From Gammaproteobacteria bacterium (GTDB lineage: Bacteria > Pseudomonadota > Gammaproteobacteria > Pseudomonadales > Azotimanducaceae): a stretch of DNA of 64,000 nt. Below, piece by piece: positions 41,870 through 50,599 of the stretch. The translations under genes and the position numbers were made by a program. The DNA is taken from positions 176,937 through 240,936 of the forward strand of contig DUBB01000042.1 in the NCBI GenBank assembly GCA_012960535.1, written 5' to 3'. The notes under the pieces are model-generated. The model worked only from the letters and a program-made list of their open reading frames with translations. It was not told where the DNA came from and did not search any database. Each line of letters opens with the position of its first letter. The stretch's first letter is position 1.

Positions 41870-43048
41870 GTGAAGCAACCTGAACAGATTCTCAGTGACC
41901 CTGAGGAAGTTGGAATCAAGCCAGACACAATCGCTATCCTCAAAGATCGAGTACAACAGGAAATTGACTCCGGATTGCTACCCTCGGCCCAGTTTGCTAT
42001 CGCTCGTCGAGGTAAATTGGTTGCTTTTGAAACCCTCGGCGCGGGCACATCAGATTCTCTTTATTGTGTTTTTTCTTCCACTAAAGCGATTACATCCGCA
42101 ATGGCCTGGCTTTTGATACAGAACGGAGAGCTCGATACCAGTATTCGAGTTTCACAGCTCTTGCCCGAATTTAATGAGCATGGAAAACAGGATATCACCA
42201 TTGATCAGCTGTTCACCCACACTGCTGGGTTCCCACATGCACCCTTTCGACCCACGGATTGGCTCGACCCAGAAAAACGTCAACAGCGCTTCCGTTCGTG
42301 GCGACTGAACTGGCAGCCAGGAAGCCGTTTCGAATACCATGCCACATCTTCCATGTGGGCAATTGCAGCCATTATAGAGCTCATTACCGGCCAATCTTTT
42401 GCTCAGCAGGTACGGTCCAGGATTGCCCAGCCGCTATCCCTGGAAGACCTCTGGCTTGGCTGCCCGGCCGAACAGCATCACAGAATTAAAGAAGTTGTTC
42501 ATGTGGGGGAGGCTATGACAGCGGCCGATTATGCAGCACTAAACCTACCCCAGCCCGCGGTAACAGAAGTCACCGAAGACGCTCTGACTCGATTCAATGA
42601 TGCCGAGGTCAGGGAAATACCCATTCCGGGAGGTGGCGGCATTATGTCGGCAGCCGAACTTGCCTTGTTCTACCAGGGGTTAATCGGTTTTAATGGTTCT
42701 GCCCCGCAGTGGCATAATGTCCCCTGGCAGCCTGAAACCATCGAGAGTGCCACCCAGGTAAGAACCCAGAATTTGTTAGACCCCTATACCGGGATACCGG
42801 TCCTCAGAGGATTAGGCGTGGTAGTAGCTGGTGAAACCCAGGCAAACTTAAGAGGTTTTGGGCACAACAATTCGGCTGTCAGCTTCGGTCACGGTGGCGC
42901 AGGAGGCCAGATAGCCTGGGTCGATCCTGAGACCCAACTGAGCTTTGCCTACTGTACTAATGGCCACGACCGAAACCCTATTCGCCAGGGACGTCGTGGC
43001 GTCAGTCTGTCTAATCGGGCCGTCACCTGCGCTGCAAGTACGGATTAG
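41870..43048 (+). CDS. Serine hydrolase, class C beta-lactamase fold
   Basis: A 392-residue cytoplasmic serine hydrolase of the beta-lactamase/transpeptidase-like family (EstB-type esterases, LACTB-like). Translation starts at a GTG (41870), with AAGGAG just upstream. The nucleophile motif SxxK is S69-S-T-K72 in YCVFSSTKAITS. A second-motif Tyr lies in FEYHATSSMW (about residue 155), and HGGAGGQIAWVDPETQLSFAY (C-terminal) is the third motif region. No signal peptide, so it is unlikely to be a resistance beta-lactamase; an esterase role is more likely. Confidence 0.9.
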   Translation: MKQPEQILSDPEEVGIKPDTIAILKDRVQQEIDSGLLPSAQFAIARRGKLVAFETLGAGTSDSLYCVFSSTKAITSAMAWLLIQNGELDTSIRVSQLLPEFNEHGKQDITIDQLFTHTAGFPHAPFRPTDWLDPEKRQQRFRSWRLNWQPGSRFEYHATSSMWAIAAIIELITGQSFAQQVRSRIAQPLSLEDLWLGCPAEQHHRIKEVVHVGEAMTAADYAALNLPQPAVTEVTEDALTRFNDAEVREIPIPGGGGIMSAAELALFYQGLIGFNGSAPQWHNVPWQPETIESATQVRTQNLLDPYTGIPVLRGLGVVVAGETQANLRGFGHNNSAVSFGHGGAGGQIAWVDPETQLSFAYCTNGHDRNPIRQGRRGVSLSNRAVTCAASTD

Positions 43049-43190
43049 GCTGATGCAAGCAGGCAAACCTGAACCACTTAAGTTATAACCGTTACTGCAG
43101 GTGCCATCCTCAGATGAACCCGTCAGATAACCTCGGTCAATAATGAGACTCCACTGGGCTCAGCATATCCTGGCAACAGCCTCGATCGCC

Positions 43191-43943
43191 TTACAGACCA
43201 GCAAAGCTGATTCTAACGCCAAACAGATTGATGGCCTCTCCATCCCAGGAAAATGTCCCGGAACTCAGTATTGTCTTCATCCTTTCAGGATCGGTCACCG
43301 CCAGTTCAACACCAGTGAGCCCTTCACGTCGATCTGTTCCCGGCGCTACAAATTGCACCATAGCACCATCGGTCATGGCAAGGCTGACGCCACCTGTTCG
43401 ACTGATTTCCGGGTTGATACCTAATACATGAGCCCAGGTTTCGGCAACTTTTTGCGGCTGCTGTACTGAAATCTGGCAACCCGTTATATTACCTGTACAT
43501 TCCGCTTTCCTGTCCTGCCACTGGCTACCTGCCCACACCCACGCTTCAGCAGGAATCATCTCATCAAAGGAAACCAGGGCGCCCCCTATATCTTTAGGAT
43601 GAACATGGAAGGCCTTGACCTCAGCGCGTTCGACCTGCCAGATCTTTCTCAGGCCCAACTGCTCAACCCGTTCACTCACAGGCGCCAGGTCGTCAACCTG
43701 AAACAAGGCCATATAGCCACAGTCGCCACGCATTCGATCCAGCATACGACTCACAGCTGTATTTTCTTCAAAGGGAGACACTATTTCCAGAAAACTGGTA
43801 CCGGTTGCCACGACACTGTTATGGAGTCCGAACTCTGCTACACCGGGGTCTGAAAAATCCGCATCAAGCCCCAGCAGAGCGAACAATTGAGATCGAGCCA
43901 CAGCCAAGTCATGGGTCGCAAATGCAAGTTGTCTAATTCGCAT
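43191..43943 (-). CDS. VOC family protein, two-module glyoxalase-like
   Basis: A 250-residue protein with two vicinal-oxygen-chelate modules. The first (about residues 1-120) begins MRIRQLAFATHDLAVARSQL and includes GTSFLEIVSPFEENTAVSRML. The second (about 145-250) includes ISVQQPQKVAETWAHVLG and closes with GVRISFAGL. This is the glyoxalase_3/DUF1338-unrelated bicupin-like layout often found beside acyl-CoA catabolic genes. Metal ligands are not clear, so an enzymatic role is uncertain. It is divergent from the methyltransferase-like gene. Confidence 0.82.
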   Translation of the reverse strand: MRIRQLAFATHDLAVARSQLFALLGLDADFSDPGVAEFGLHNSVVATGTSFLEIVSPFEENTAVSRMLDRMRGDCGYMALFQVDDLAPVSERVEQLGLRKIWQVERAEVKAFHVHPKDIGGALVSFDEMIPAEAWVWAGSQWQDRKAECTGNITGCQISVQQPQKVAETWAHVLGINPEISRTGGVSLAMTDGAMVQFVAPGTDRREGLTGVELAVTDPERMKTILSSGTFSWDGEAINLFGVRISFAGL

Positions 43944-44031
43944 CTTTTGGTCCTTCTCAGCGTAAATTTGATTATAATGTCACATGTATAAGTACGCTAA
44001 CAATACCACTGACCCTTTCAGGACAATCATA

Positions 44032-44799
44032 ATGAAACGCTATATCAGTCTGTTAATACTGTCTTTCGCAATGCTCCAGGCAATGGCTGCAGAAAATCTA
44101 GACTCACAACCCAGTATGGCAGAGAGCATTCAGGCAACGCTAGAACATGAACGCCGAACAGATAGCGAAAAAGACAGAGACAAAAACCGTAAACCCAGAG
44201 AAACACTCGAATTTTTAGGAATAAAAGCGGACATGTCCGTACTTGAACTAATGCCTGGCGGCGGCTGGTACACAAAAATACTGGGGCCGATCCTGGACCC
44301 AAAAGGTAAACTTTACCTGTCGATTGGTGCCGAACGAACGGCTGAGAAACTGGCCGATCAACCGGGATTTAGCTCAACAAAACTCATCCCGTTTGACCGC
44401 ACCAATTTTGTAAGGAAAAGCGGCTCTCGGCAATATGATCTACCGGAGTTCAGTTTTGGCATAAAAAAACTAGATTTAGTATTGACCTTCAGAAATCAGC
44501 ATAATTTTACTGAGACGGGCCGTCGTAATCTCAACCAGGCTATTTTCGAAGCCCTTAAAAAAGGCGGTCGCTATGGCATTATCGACCATACCCGGCGGCA
44601 CATGCAGGACGATTCGGCAGAAAACTGGCGAAGATTAGATCCCGTTCTGGTCATTAAAGAAGTCCAGGAGGCAGGTTTTGAGCTGGTCGACTATAGCACG
44701 CTTCATTACCGCCTGGATGACGAACTGCGTTACGAAGTTGGCAGGAAAACGGTGACCGGGAATACGGATCGATTTACCCTTTTATTCAGGAAACCCTGA
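44032..44799 (+). CDS. Exported methyltransferase-like protein (COG4798 type)
   Basis: A 255-residue protein with a cleavable signal peptide (MKRYISLLILSFAMLQAMA-AENL). The ATG at 44032 is chosen because it begins that signal; an upstream ATG at 43984 would bury it. The body resembles class I SAM-dependent methyltransferases: MSVLELMPGGGWYTKILGPIL (motif I like, about residues 65-85), DLVLTFRNQHNF and KKGGRYGIIDHTRRH. Periplasmic methyltransferase-fold proteins of this kind are common in Proteobacteria, but their activity is not established, as SAM is cytoplasmic. Confidence 0.85.
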   Translation: MKRYISLLILSFAMLQAMAAENLDSQPSMAESIQATLEHERRTDSEKDRDKNRKPRETLEFLGIKADMSVLELMPGGGWYTKILGPILDPKGKLYLSIGAERTAEKLADQPGFSSTKLIPFDRTNFVRKSGSRQYDLPEFSFGIKKLDLVLTFRNQHNFTETGRRNLNQAIFEALKKGGRYGIIDHTRRHMQDDSAENWRRLDPVLVIKEVQEAGFELVDYSTLHYRLDDELRYEVGRKTVTGNTDRFTLLFRKP

Positions 44800-44823
44800 T
44801 AGCCTGACACCAGTATAGCTGTT

Positions 44824-44852
44824 CCGACAGGCCAGTGCTGCCGACCTGTCGG
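44824..44852. terminator. 8-bp perfect inverted repeat between convergent genes
   Basis: CCGACAGG (44824-44831) pairs with CCTGTCGG (44845-44852) around a 13-nt loop, between the methyltransferase-like stop and the acyl-CoA dehydrogenase stop. No T-run is seen; probably a bidirectional hairpin terminator. Confidence 0.5.
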
Positions 44853-44866
44853 TATAGCAGAAAGCC

Positions 44867-45997
44867 TTAGTATCCCTGTAGGACACCATAGCGGTCGCGA
44901 TGGAAGGCGCTGCTGCCCAATGTATGCTCACAAACCCGGGAACGCTTCATGAAAAAACCGATTTCATACTCATCGGTCATGCCTATTCCGCCATGCATCT
45001 GCACCCCTTCACTGCTCACCAGATTATAGGTATCGTTCAATCTGGCTTTGGCCAGGCTGGAAAGTTCTGCTATGTCATCTGCGCTCTCATCCAAGGCAGA
45101 CAGCGCCTCCAGTACGACTGATTTCGACAGCTCTACTTCGCAAAACATCTGCGCTGCCCGGTGTTTCAAAGCCTGAAACGAGCCGATGGGCACGCCAAAT
45201 TGTTCCCTGACTTTCAGGTATTCAATTGTACGCTCGAAGCACTCCTGAAGACCGCCCAGCATTTCGGAAGAGAGCAGAATACGACCAATATCAAGTACCT
45301 GATCAAGTACGTCTGCACCCTTGCCCTCCTCTCCCAGCAATTCACCCTGCACCTTCGAAAACTCAATATTAGCGGCGTTTCTGGAATCAGCCATAATCGT
45401 TCTGGTGATATCAACACCGTCTGCGTCGGAATCGACCATTACCAGGGTTAAACCCTCTCTATCGCCCGCCTCGCCGCTGGACCTGGCTACCACAATAATT
45501 TTATTGGCAATGTGTCCATCGAGCACAAATTTCTTACTACCCGTCACGTTATAAGCATCACCGCTGCGTTCGGCCACAGTGGCGGCACCATAAGGACTGT
45601 GATGAGGTGTCTCTTCTAATGCCAAGGCAAGCAACAATTCTCCTCCTGCCACCCTGGGAAGCAATTCATTCTTCTGGTCATCGTTACCACCATGCAGGAT
45701 ACAACCGGCACCCAATGCTGCTGTTGCCAGCAAAGGCGAGCATGCCAGGGTCCGACCACACTCTTCCATTACAACGCCCATGCCAGTATAGCCAAATCCC
45801 AGTCCACCAAAATCTTCAGGGATGGTGATGCCAGCCCAGCCCAGCTCAACCATCTGGGACCAGGTCTCGCGATCAAATCCTGCTTCGCTGTTTTCATCGC
45901 GCAGCTTTCTCAATTGAGTGATCGGCATATTATTCCTGCAAAAATCCTTGGCAGCATCCTTGAGCATATTCTGTTCTTCATTTAGAACGAGTGGCAT
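44867..45997 (-). CDS. Acyl-CoA dehydrogenase
   Basis: A 376-residue flavoprotein. Motifs: WSQMVELGWAGITIPEDFGGLG, LALALEETPHHSPYG (substrate/FAD loop, altered from the usual LTEPxAGSD), VTGSKKFVLDGHIAN, IEYLKVREQFGVPIGSFQALKHRAA, and GVQMHGGIGMTDEYEIGFFMKRS. The altered loop resembles the FadE26-28-like steroid or branched-chain members that work as heteromers. It follows another dehydrogenase gene (46160-47359) after 162 bp on the same strand, so an alpha2beta2 partner is plausible. Confidence 0.93.
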   Translation of the reverse strand: MPLVLNEEQNMLKDAAKDFCRNNMPITQLRKLRDENSEAGFDRETWSQMVELGWAGITIPEDFGGLGFGYTGMGVVMEECGRTLACSPLLATAALGAGCILHGGNDDQKNELLPRVAGGELLLALALEETPHHSPYGAATVAERSGDAYNVTGSKKFVLDGHIANKIIVVARSSGEAGDREGLTLVMVDSDADGVDITRTIMADSRNAANIEFSKVQGELLGEEGKGADVLDQVLDIGRILLSSEMLGGLQECFERTIEYLKVREQFGVPIGSFQALKHRAAQMFCEVELSKSVVLEALSALDESADDIAELSSLAKARLNDTYNLVSSEGVQMHGGIGMTDEYEIGFFMKRSRVCEHTLGSSAFHRDRYGVLQGY

Positions 45998-46159
45998 TTA
46001 CATTTCTCCTTACGCAATTTCCATGAACTCATCACTTGATGGCCCCTATTACATCGACATCCTGCCTGGATGTCCATCGTTTCTACAAACTTCCTGGTAA
46101 AAATCCTGCTCGCTCGCCAGCCCTTCAGACCAGACCCTACCAGCCCTGCTGCAAACTGG

Positions 46160-47359
46160 TCAGTCCGGCAACCCAAGCACTCGCTTGGCAATGATATTAA
46201 GCTGTATCTCAGAGCTGCCACCAGCAATTGTTCCCGCTTTTGATCGTAACCAGGTTCGGGTCAGGCTGGATTCCAGGTCGTCAAAGGACTGCTTATCCCA
46301 ACCCAGCGACTGCGTGCCCATAGCTTCCAGTTGCAATTCCAATCTTTCCTTTCCTAATTCAGAACCAAAATACTTAAACATAGAAGTGGCAAAGGTCGGT
46401 GTTCCACCAGAATGGCTCTCTTCCATGGAACGGCGCTGAGTCAGGCCAAATGCCCGCTGGTTCATCTGATTAATTAATACAGCTTCTCGCAATGCTGGCG
46501 CCGCTATCCTGCCGTCTGCTTCGCCTACATACTGCTTGGCTATTTCAGGTAATCGGCCTAGCGCCTCGTACCTGCCTCGACGGCCACCACCGGCCAGTCC
46601 GGAAATAGAACTGCGTTCATGCTGAAGCAGTCTTTTTCCCACCGTCCAGCCCCGGTTCAGTTGGCCGACCAGATTATTTTTTTCGCATCTGGCACTATCG
46701 AAAAATGTTTCACAGAAGGGCGAGTTACCGCTTATTAACCTGATGGGCTTTACGGTAACACCCGGTTGGTTCATATCAATAAGTACAAAACTGATGCCAT
46801 CATGTTTGGAAGCTTTTGGGTCTGTTCGTACCAACGTAAAGATCCAATCTGCATATTGAGCCCCGGAGGTCCATATCTTCTGTCCATTTATCTGGAAAAA
46901 ATCCCCCCTGTCTTCACAGCGCGTCTGCAGACTGGCCAGATCTGACCCAGCAGCAGGTTCACTGTAACCCTGGCACCAGCGTATTTTGCCCGAGGCAATC
47001 TTGGGTAGGTGGGCCTTTTTCTGTTCTTCTGAGCCATAATCCAGCAGCGTCGGTCCAATCATCGAAAAACCCATTCCATTGATCGGTGCGCGAGCTCCTA
47101 TCCTCATCATTTCATCCTGCAGGATCCCATGCTCTTCCTGGGATAAACCGCCACCACCATATTCCTTAGGCCAGGCTGGCGCAGTCCATCCTTTATCTGC
47201 CATATGCTCCAGCCAGACTTTTGCATCAGGATTAGTAAACACCTGCTTAGTACCACCGCCAATCATATCTTCTTCTTTTTCAGGCAACCTCATACTGGCC
47301 GGGCAGTTTGCTTCCAGCCAGCTTCTTGTTTCGTTCCTAAAGGATTCCATATCTGACAT
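46160..47359 (-). CDS. Acyl-CoA dehydrogenase
   Basis: A 399-residue flavoprotein. The ATG at 47359 (MSDMESFRNETRSWLEAN) has GGAAAAGG upstream and fits the family start; a longer reading from 47449 is unlikely. Motifs: DKGWTAPAWPKEYGGGGLSQEEH, RWCQGYSEPAAGSDLASLQTRCE, GQKIWTSGAQYADWIFTLVRTDP, and IAGGSSEIQLNIIAKRVLGLPD. This is the same subgroup as the gene at 59273 (shared CQGYSEP, IWTS, EVQ/EIQxNIIAKxVLGL). It is the first gene of a leftward pair with the dehydrogenase at 44867. The true substrate is unknown. Confidence 0.93.
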   Translation of the reverse strand: MSDMESFRNETRSWLEANCPASMRLPEKEEDMIGGGTKQVFTNPDAKVWLEHMADKGWTAPAWPKEYGGGGLSQEEHGILQDEMMRIGARAPINGMGFSMIGPTLLDYGSEEQKKAHLPKIASGKIRWCQGYSEPAAGSDLASLQTRCEDRGDFFQINGQKIWTSGAQYADWIFTLVRTDPKASKHDGISFVLIDMNQPGVTVKPIRLISGNSPFCETFFDSARCEKNNLVGQLNRGWTVGKRLLQHERSSISGLAGGGRRGRYEALGRLPEIAKQYVGEADGRIAAPALREAVLINQMNQRAFGLTQRRSMEESHSGGTPTFATSMFKYFGSELGKERLELQLEAMGTQSLGWDKQSFDDLESSLTRTWLRSKAGTIAGGSSEIQLNIIAKRVLGLPD

Positions 47360-47474
47360 CAGCCTTTTCCATATAGTGTTTACAAACTCCCCCTGACAGT
47401 AACAAACCTGCATCAAAAAATTAACCCCCCTGGCATCCTGCTGATGCAAGCCCTACCTGGCAATTCACACTTAT

Positions 47475-47497
47475 AGTACAGTGTTGTCGTGTACTGT
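47475..47497. promoter_or_regulatory. Imperfect dyad in a divergent promoter region
   Basis: AGTACAGTG and GTGTACTGT flank a short centre, giving overlapping inverted pairs AGTAC/GTACT and ACAGT/ACTGT. It lies between the divergent dehydrogenase (start 47359) and PanE-like gene (start 47597). Possible operator; no binding protein is known. Confidence 0.3.
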
Positions 47498-47596
47498 TTC
47501 ATTGCGAGCCTTGATTTCAAATAATGTTACCTCGAGCCAAACCGCTTTAAGATAAGGTTATTTGAAGACAGGCATATCTAAGGATAAGTGAGTAAT

Positions 47597-48568
47597 ATGC
47601 ATTATGTTTTTTATGGAGCTGGCGCCATTGGTGGCAGCATCGCAGCCAGACTGGCTTTGAACCTGTGCCAGGTAACGCTAATAGCCAGGGGAGCCCACTG
47701 CGAGCAGATCCAGCAATTCGGCCTGCACTACCAGTCTCCCAGTGAAGAAAAACGACTGGACTTAGATTGTGTCAAACATCCGGCTGAAATAGCATGGCGA
47801 CCAGATCACGTTGTTTTCCTCACCATGAAATCCCAGGATACGCAAGCCGCACTCATCGAGTTATCCCGATCAGCTCCTGCTGATATCGGTGTGATCTGCT
47901 GCCAGAATGGCGTCAATAATGAAGCCGAAGCGCTGCGCTTTTTCAAAAACGTTTATGCCATGGTTGTGTTACTGCCCGCCACTCACCTCAGCGCCGGTTC
48001 CGTTATCCACACTGCCGAACATCCGGGCGGTATACTCGATCTGGGGCGTTTCCCGACAGGGATAGATACGACCTGCAAACAGGTTGCATCAGATCTCCAG
48101 ACAGCAGGGTTTCTCTGCACACCGGACGCGCAGGTCATGCGCTGGAAATATACCAAGTTACTACAAAATCTTGGTAACGTGTTGCAGGTGCTTATGGGAG
48201 TAGATGCTCACTACGGAGACCTGCCAAAGCGGTTGAAACTTGAAGCACTCTCCTGCTTCCGGGCTGCAGGCATAGACTCAGTTTCCAGAGAGGAAACGAA
48301 CAAGCATTTTAGGCAGGTGATCACACTCAAAGGTAGCGCTGCATCCCGAGGTGGCGGTTCTACCTGGCAGGGCGTGGTAAGAGGCAATGACACCGTTGAA
48401 ACCCCCTTCCTTAACGGGGAAATAAGTTATCTAGGCAGAACCCAGGGCATCGCTACACCTGCCAACGATACTATGACCAAACTTGTCAACAAGATGCTCA
48501 GCAAGGACCAGCCTGCTGGTAGCTACAGCCTTGATGATCTTGAGACAGCAATTAACCGTGCTCTATAA
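47597..48568 (+). CDS. panE: Ketopantoate reductase PanE/ApbA family
   Basis: A 323-residue NADPH-dependent 2-dehydropantoate 2-reductase family protein. The Rossmann motif YGAGAIGG follows the start directly. LTMKSQDT and CCQNGVNNE are the conserved substrate-side signatures, and KLLQNLGNVLQ matches the KxxxN region. The ATG at 47597 is chosen because AGGA lies 11 bases upstream; a GTG at 47588 is too close to it. PanE supplies pantoate for CoA, but the family has many paralogues of unknown substrate, so the symbol is tentative. Confidence 0.8.
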   Translation: MHYVFYGAGAIGGSIAARLALNLCQVTLIARGAHCEQIQQFGLHYQSPSEEKRLDLDCVKHPAEIAWRPDHVVFLTMKSQDTQAALIELSRSAPADIGVICCQNGVNNEAEALRFFKNVYAMVVLLPATHLSAGSVIHTAEHPGGILDLGRFPTGIDTTCKQVASDLQTAGFLCTPDAQVMRWKYTKLLQNLGNVLQVLMGVDAHYGDLPKRLKLEALSCFRAAGIDSVSREETNKHFRQVITLKGSAASRGGGSTWQGVVRGNDTVETPFLNGEISYLGRTQGIATPANDTMTKLVNKMLSKDQPAGSYSLDDLETAINRAL

Positions 48569-48644
48569 ATGCTGTGCCGTGTATATTCGCGGACCAGCCT
48601 GCACGCCAGAGGAACCGGTACTCCAGGCAAAAATAGCCTGTTTA

Positions 48645-49643
48645 TCAGGACAGGTTCCTGTTCAACATGGCAGTGGCCGCAGCGATAGCGCGTAACAGGC
48701 CAGTTTCATCAGCCTGATTCTGCCCGGCAATATCAAATGCAGTGCCATGATCGACCGAGGTACGAATAAACGGAATGCCCATGGTGGCTGTAATGCTATC
48801 AGCAAAATTGTGCACTTTTATGGCGATGTGACCCTGATCATGAAACAAGGCCAGTACGGCATCAAATTCTCCGTTAATAGCTCGATAGAAAATCGAATCG
48901 GCAGGATAAGGTCCGCGGATATCAAGGCCCTGGGCACAGGCTTCGGCCACAGCCGGGGCTATTTCATCAATTTCTTCGCGACCCAGCATGCCGCCTTCAC
49001 CGCCATGGGGATTGAGTGCAGCAACGGCAATGGTCGGCCGTGATATCCCCCACTGCTTTAGGCTCGTATCGGTCAAGCGCAGCTTCTCCACTATCACCGG
49101 TCTACGAACATATCTAACAGCGTCAGCCAATGATTTATGGGTCGATAAATGGGCCACTTTAAGACCTTGTGTCATTAACATCGTCGCCGTCAGCTCAGAC
49201 TGGGTCATCCTGGCCAGGATTTCCTGATGGCCTATGTCATTCTGGTAACCAGCCAGTTGCACAGCCTCTTTGTGAATGGGGCAGGTAACAACAGCAGCAA
49301 GTTGTCCCTGCAGGCACAGGTTCACTGCCGATTCGAAATAATTCACAGCAGCATAGCCAGCGGCAGCACTGATGCTACCTTGTGTCAACTTATCCACACT
49401 CAGTCCAGGTGGTGTCAGCAATTGAATTCCGGGTTCGTCACAACACTGCTCGGGGCCGAGTATCGGCAGTATCGGAAGCTCAATTCCGGTTTGCTGCATG
49501 GCCAATAGCAGTGGCTCTGAAGAACCGATGACAAAAAGCTGGGCCGACTCAGAAATAACTGGATTGTTGAAGGCACGAACCACTATCTCAGGACCTATAC
49601 CAGCTGGATCTCCCATGGTAACGGCTATTATGGGCCTAGGCAA
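48645..49643 (-). CDS. pdxA: 4-hydroxythreonine-4-phosphate dehydrogenase PdxA
   Basis: A 332-residue enzyme of pyridoxal-phosphate synthesis. Motifs: TMGDPAGIGPEI at the N-terminus, CPIHKEAVQLAGYQNDIGHQEIL with the metal-ligand His (about residues 121-143), AALNPHGGEGG, ALFHDQGHIAIK with a further metal His (about 265-276), and TSVDHGTAFDIAGQ. All fit PdxA. Its start overlaps the stop of the upstream alpha/beta hydrolase by eight bases. In E. coli pdxA sits with surA and ksgA; that context is absent here. Length and motifs favour true PdxA over the PdxA2 paralogues. Confidence 0.93.
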   Translation of the reverse strand: MPRPIIAVTMGDPAGIGPEIVVRAFNNPVISESAQLFVIGSSEPLLLAMQQTGIELPILPILGPEQCCDEPGIQLLTPPGLSVDKLTQGSISAAAGYAAVNYFESAVNLCLQGQLAAVVTCPIHKEAVQLAGYQNDIGHQEILARMTQSELTATMLMTQGLKVAHLSTHKSLADAVRYVRRPVIVEKLRLTDTSLKQWGISRPTIAVAALNPHGGEGGMLGREEIDEIAPAVAEACAQGLDIRGPYPADSIFYRAINGEFDAVLALFHDQGHIAIKVHNFADSITATMGIPFIRTSVDHGTAFDIAGQNQADETGLLRAIAAATAMLNRNLS

Positions 49644-50541
49644 AAGCGTGGCTCAAGATATGAGCGGCAACCAGTTCAGGTGCCTGCATGGGCATAAAAT
49701 GGGTTAACTCCGGCAGGTGAATGTCCTTGCCATTCTTAAAACAACTGGCCAATTTATCCCAGGTGGGCGACACACTGAAATCCATCTCGACCCGATCATG
49801 GTCGCGGGCCCTGGCGCGCATAACTTTCACAGGCATTTCAATCCCCCTTATCCGGTCGACAACGTTATAACCTGAACTACCCATGTAAATAGCGGCTTCG
49901 ATCGCCGGCGGGCAGGCTAATCGGTAACCTGTGCCCTCTTCAACCGGTAACAGTCCATACCGGCAGTAATCATCCAGCACTTTATCCTCCCAAACGGCAA
50001 ATGATCCCCTGCCGCGAAAGTTAATGTACATAGCTTCAGCATCGTCGAAAAAATTTTTCCGCCGGGCAACTGGGTGCTCACCCTCATTATTTAACCAGCT
50101 GTGATGCTCGGAGTTTACGCCACTATAAGCTTCCGGCGGAAGAATAACCGGATCGATTAGTACCAGTCGCGAAAATCTTGCGGGTTCATTAACAGCGGCC
50201 TGCAGTACTGAATGACCTCCCATGGAATGCCCGGTACCGATCAGCCTGATTAAATTCAGGTGACGTATAAATGCCGTGACATCGTCCCCGAACGATTGCC
50301 AGTTAAACGGCATCAGGTCTTCACTTCGACCATGCCCGCGCATATCAAGGGCAATAACATGTCGATTGGGCATATGGGAGACCGTCTGATCCCAGCAGCG
50401 AGCGTGGAAGCCAGTTGCGTGTACCAGTAAGATACTATCTTCATCTGCCTTAGCCTGCCCCCATTCAAACCAACACAATTCCACGCCATCGAAGCGTTCT
50501 CTAAATTCTTTAGGTTCCTGATACATCGTTGCTTCCACCAA
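49636..50541 (-). CDS. Alpha/beta hydrolase
   Basis: A 301-residue alpha/beta-hydrolase. The oxyanion region is SILLVHATGFHARCWDQ, the nucleophile elbow is GTGHSMGGHS (Ser about residue 104) and the catalytic His is in LPELTHFMPMQAPE near the C-terminus. ALDMRGHGRSED is the typical strand-4 motif of epoxide-hydrolase or haloalkane-dehalogenase-like members. No signal peptide. Substrate unknown. It overlaps pdxA by eight bases. Confidence 0.9.
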   Translation of the reverse strand: MVEATMYQEPKEFRERFDGVELCWFEWGQAKADEDSILLVHATGFHARCWDQTVSHMPNRHVIALDMRGHGRSEDLMPFNWQSFGDDVTAFIRHLNLIRLIGTGHSMGGHSVLQAAVNEPARFSRLVLIDPVILPPEAYSGVNSEHHSWLNNEGEHPVARRKNFFDDAEAMYINFRGRGSFAVWEDKVLDDYCRYGLLPVEEGTGYRLACPPAIEAAIYMGSSGYNVVDRIRGIEMPVKVMRARARDHDRVEMDFSVSPTWDKLASCFKNGKDIHLPELTHFMPMQAPELVAAHILSHAFA

Positions 50542-50599
50542 GTTTATACAACATGGGCAGGTACTGTGGCTGCCCGATTCAAAACAATAACCGCAACAA

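Noticed and set aside
41870..43048. Antibiotic-resistance beta-lactamase
   Set aside because: It has the SxxK fold but no signal peptide; esterase-type serine hydrolases share this fold.
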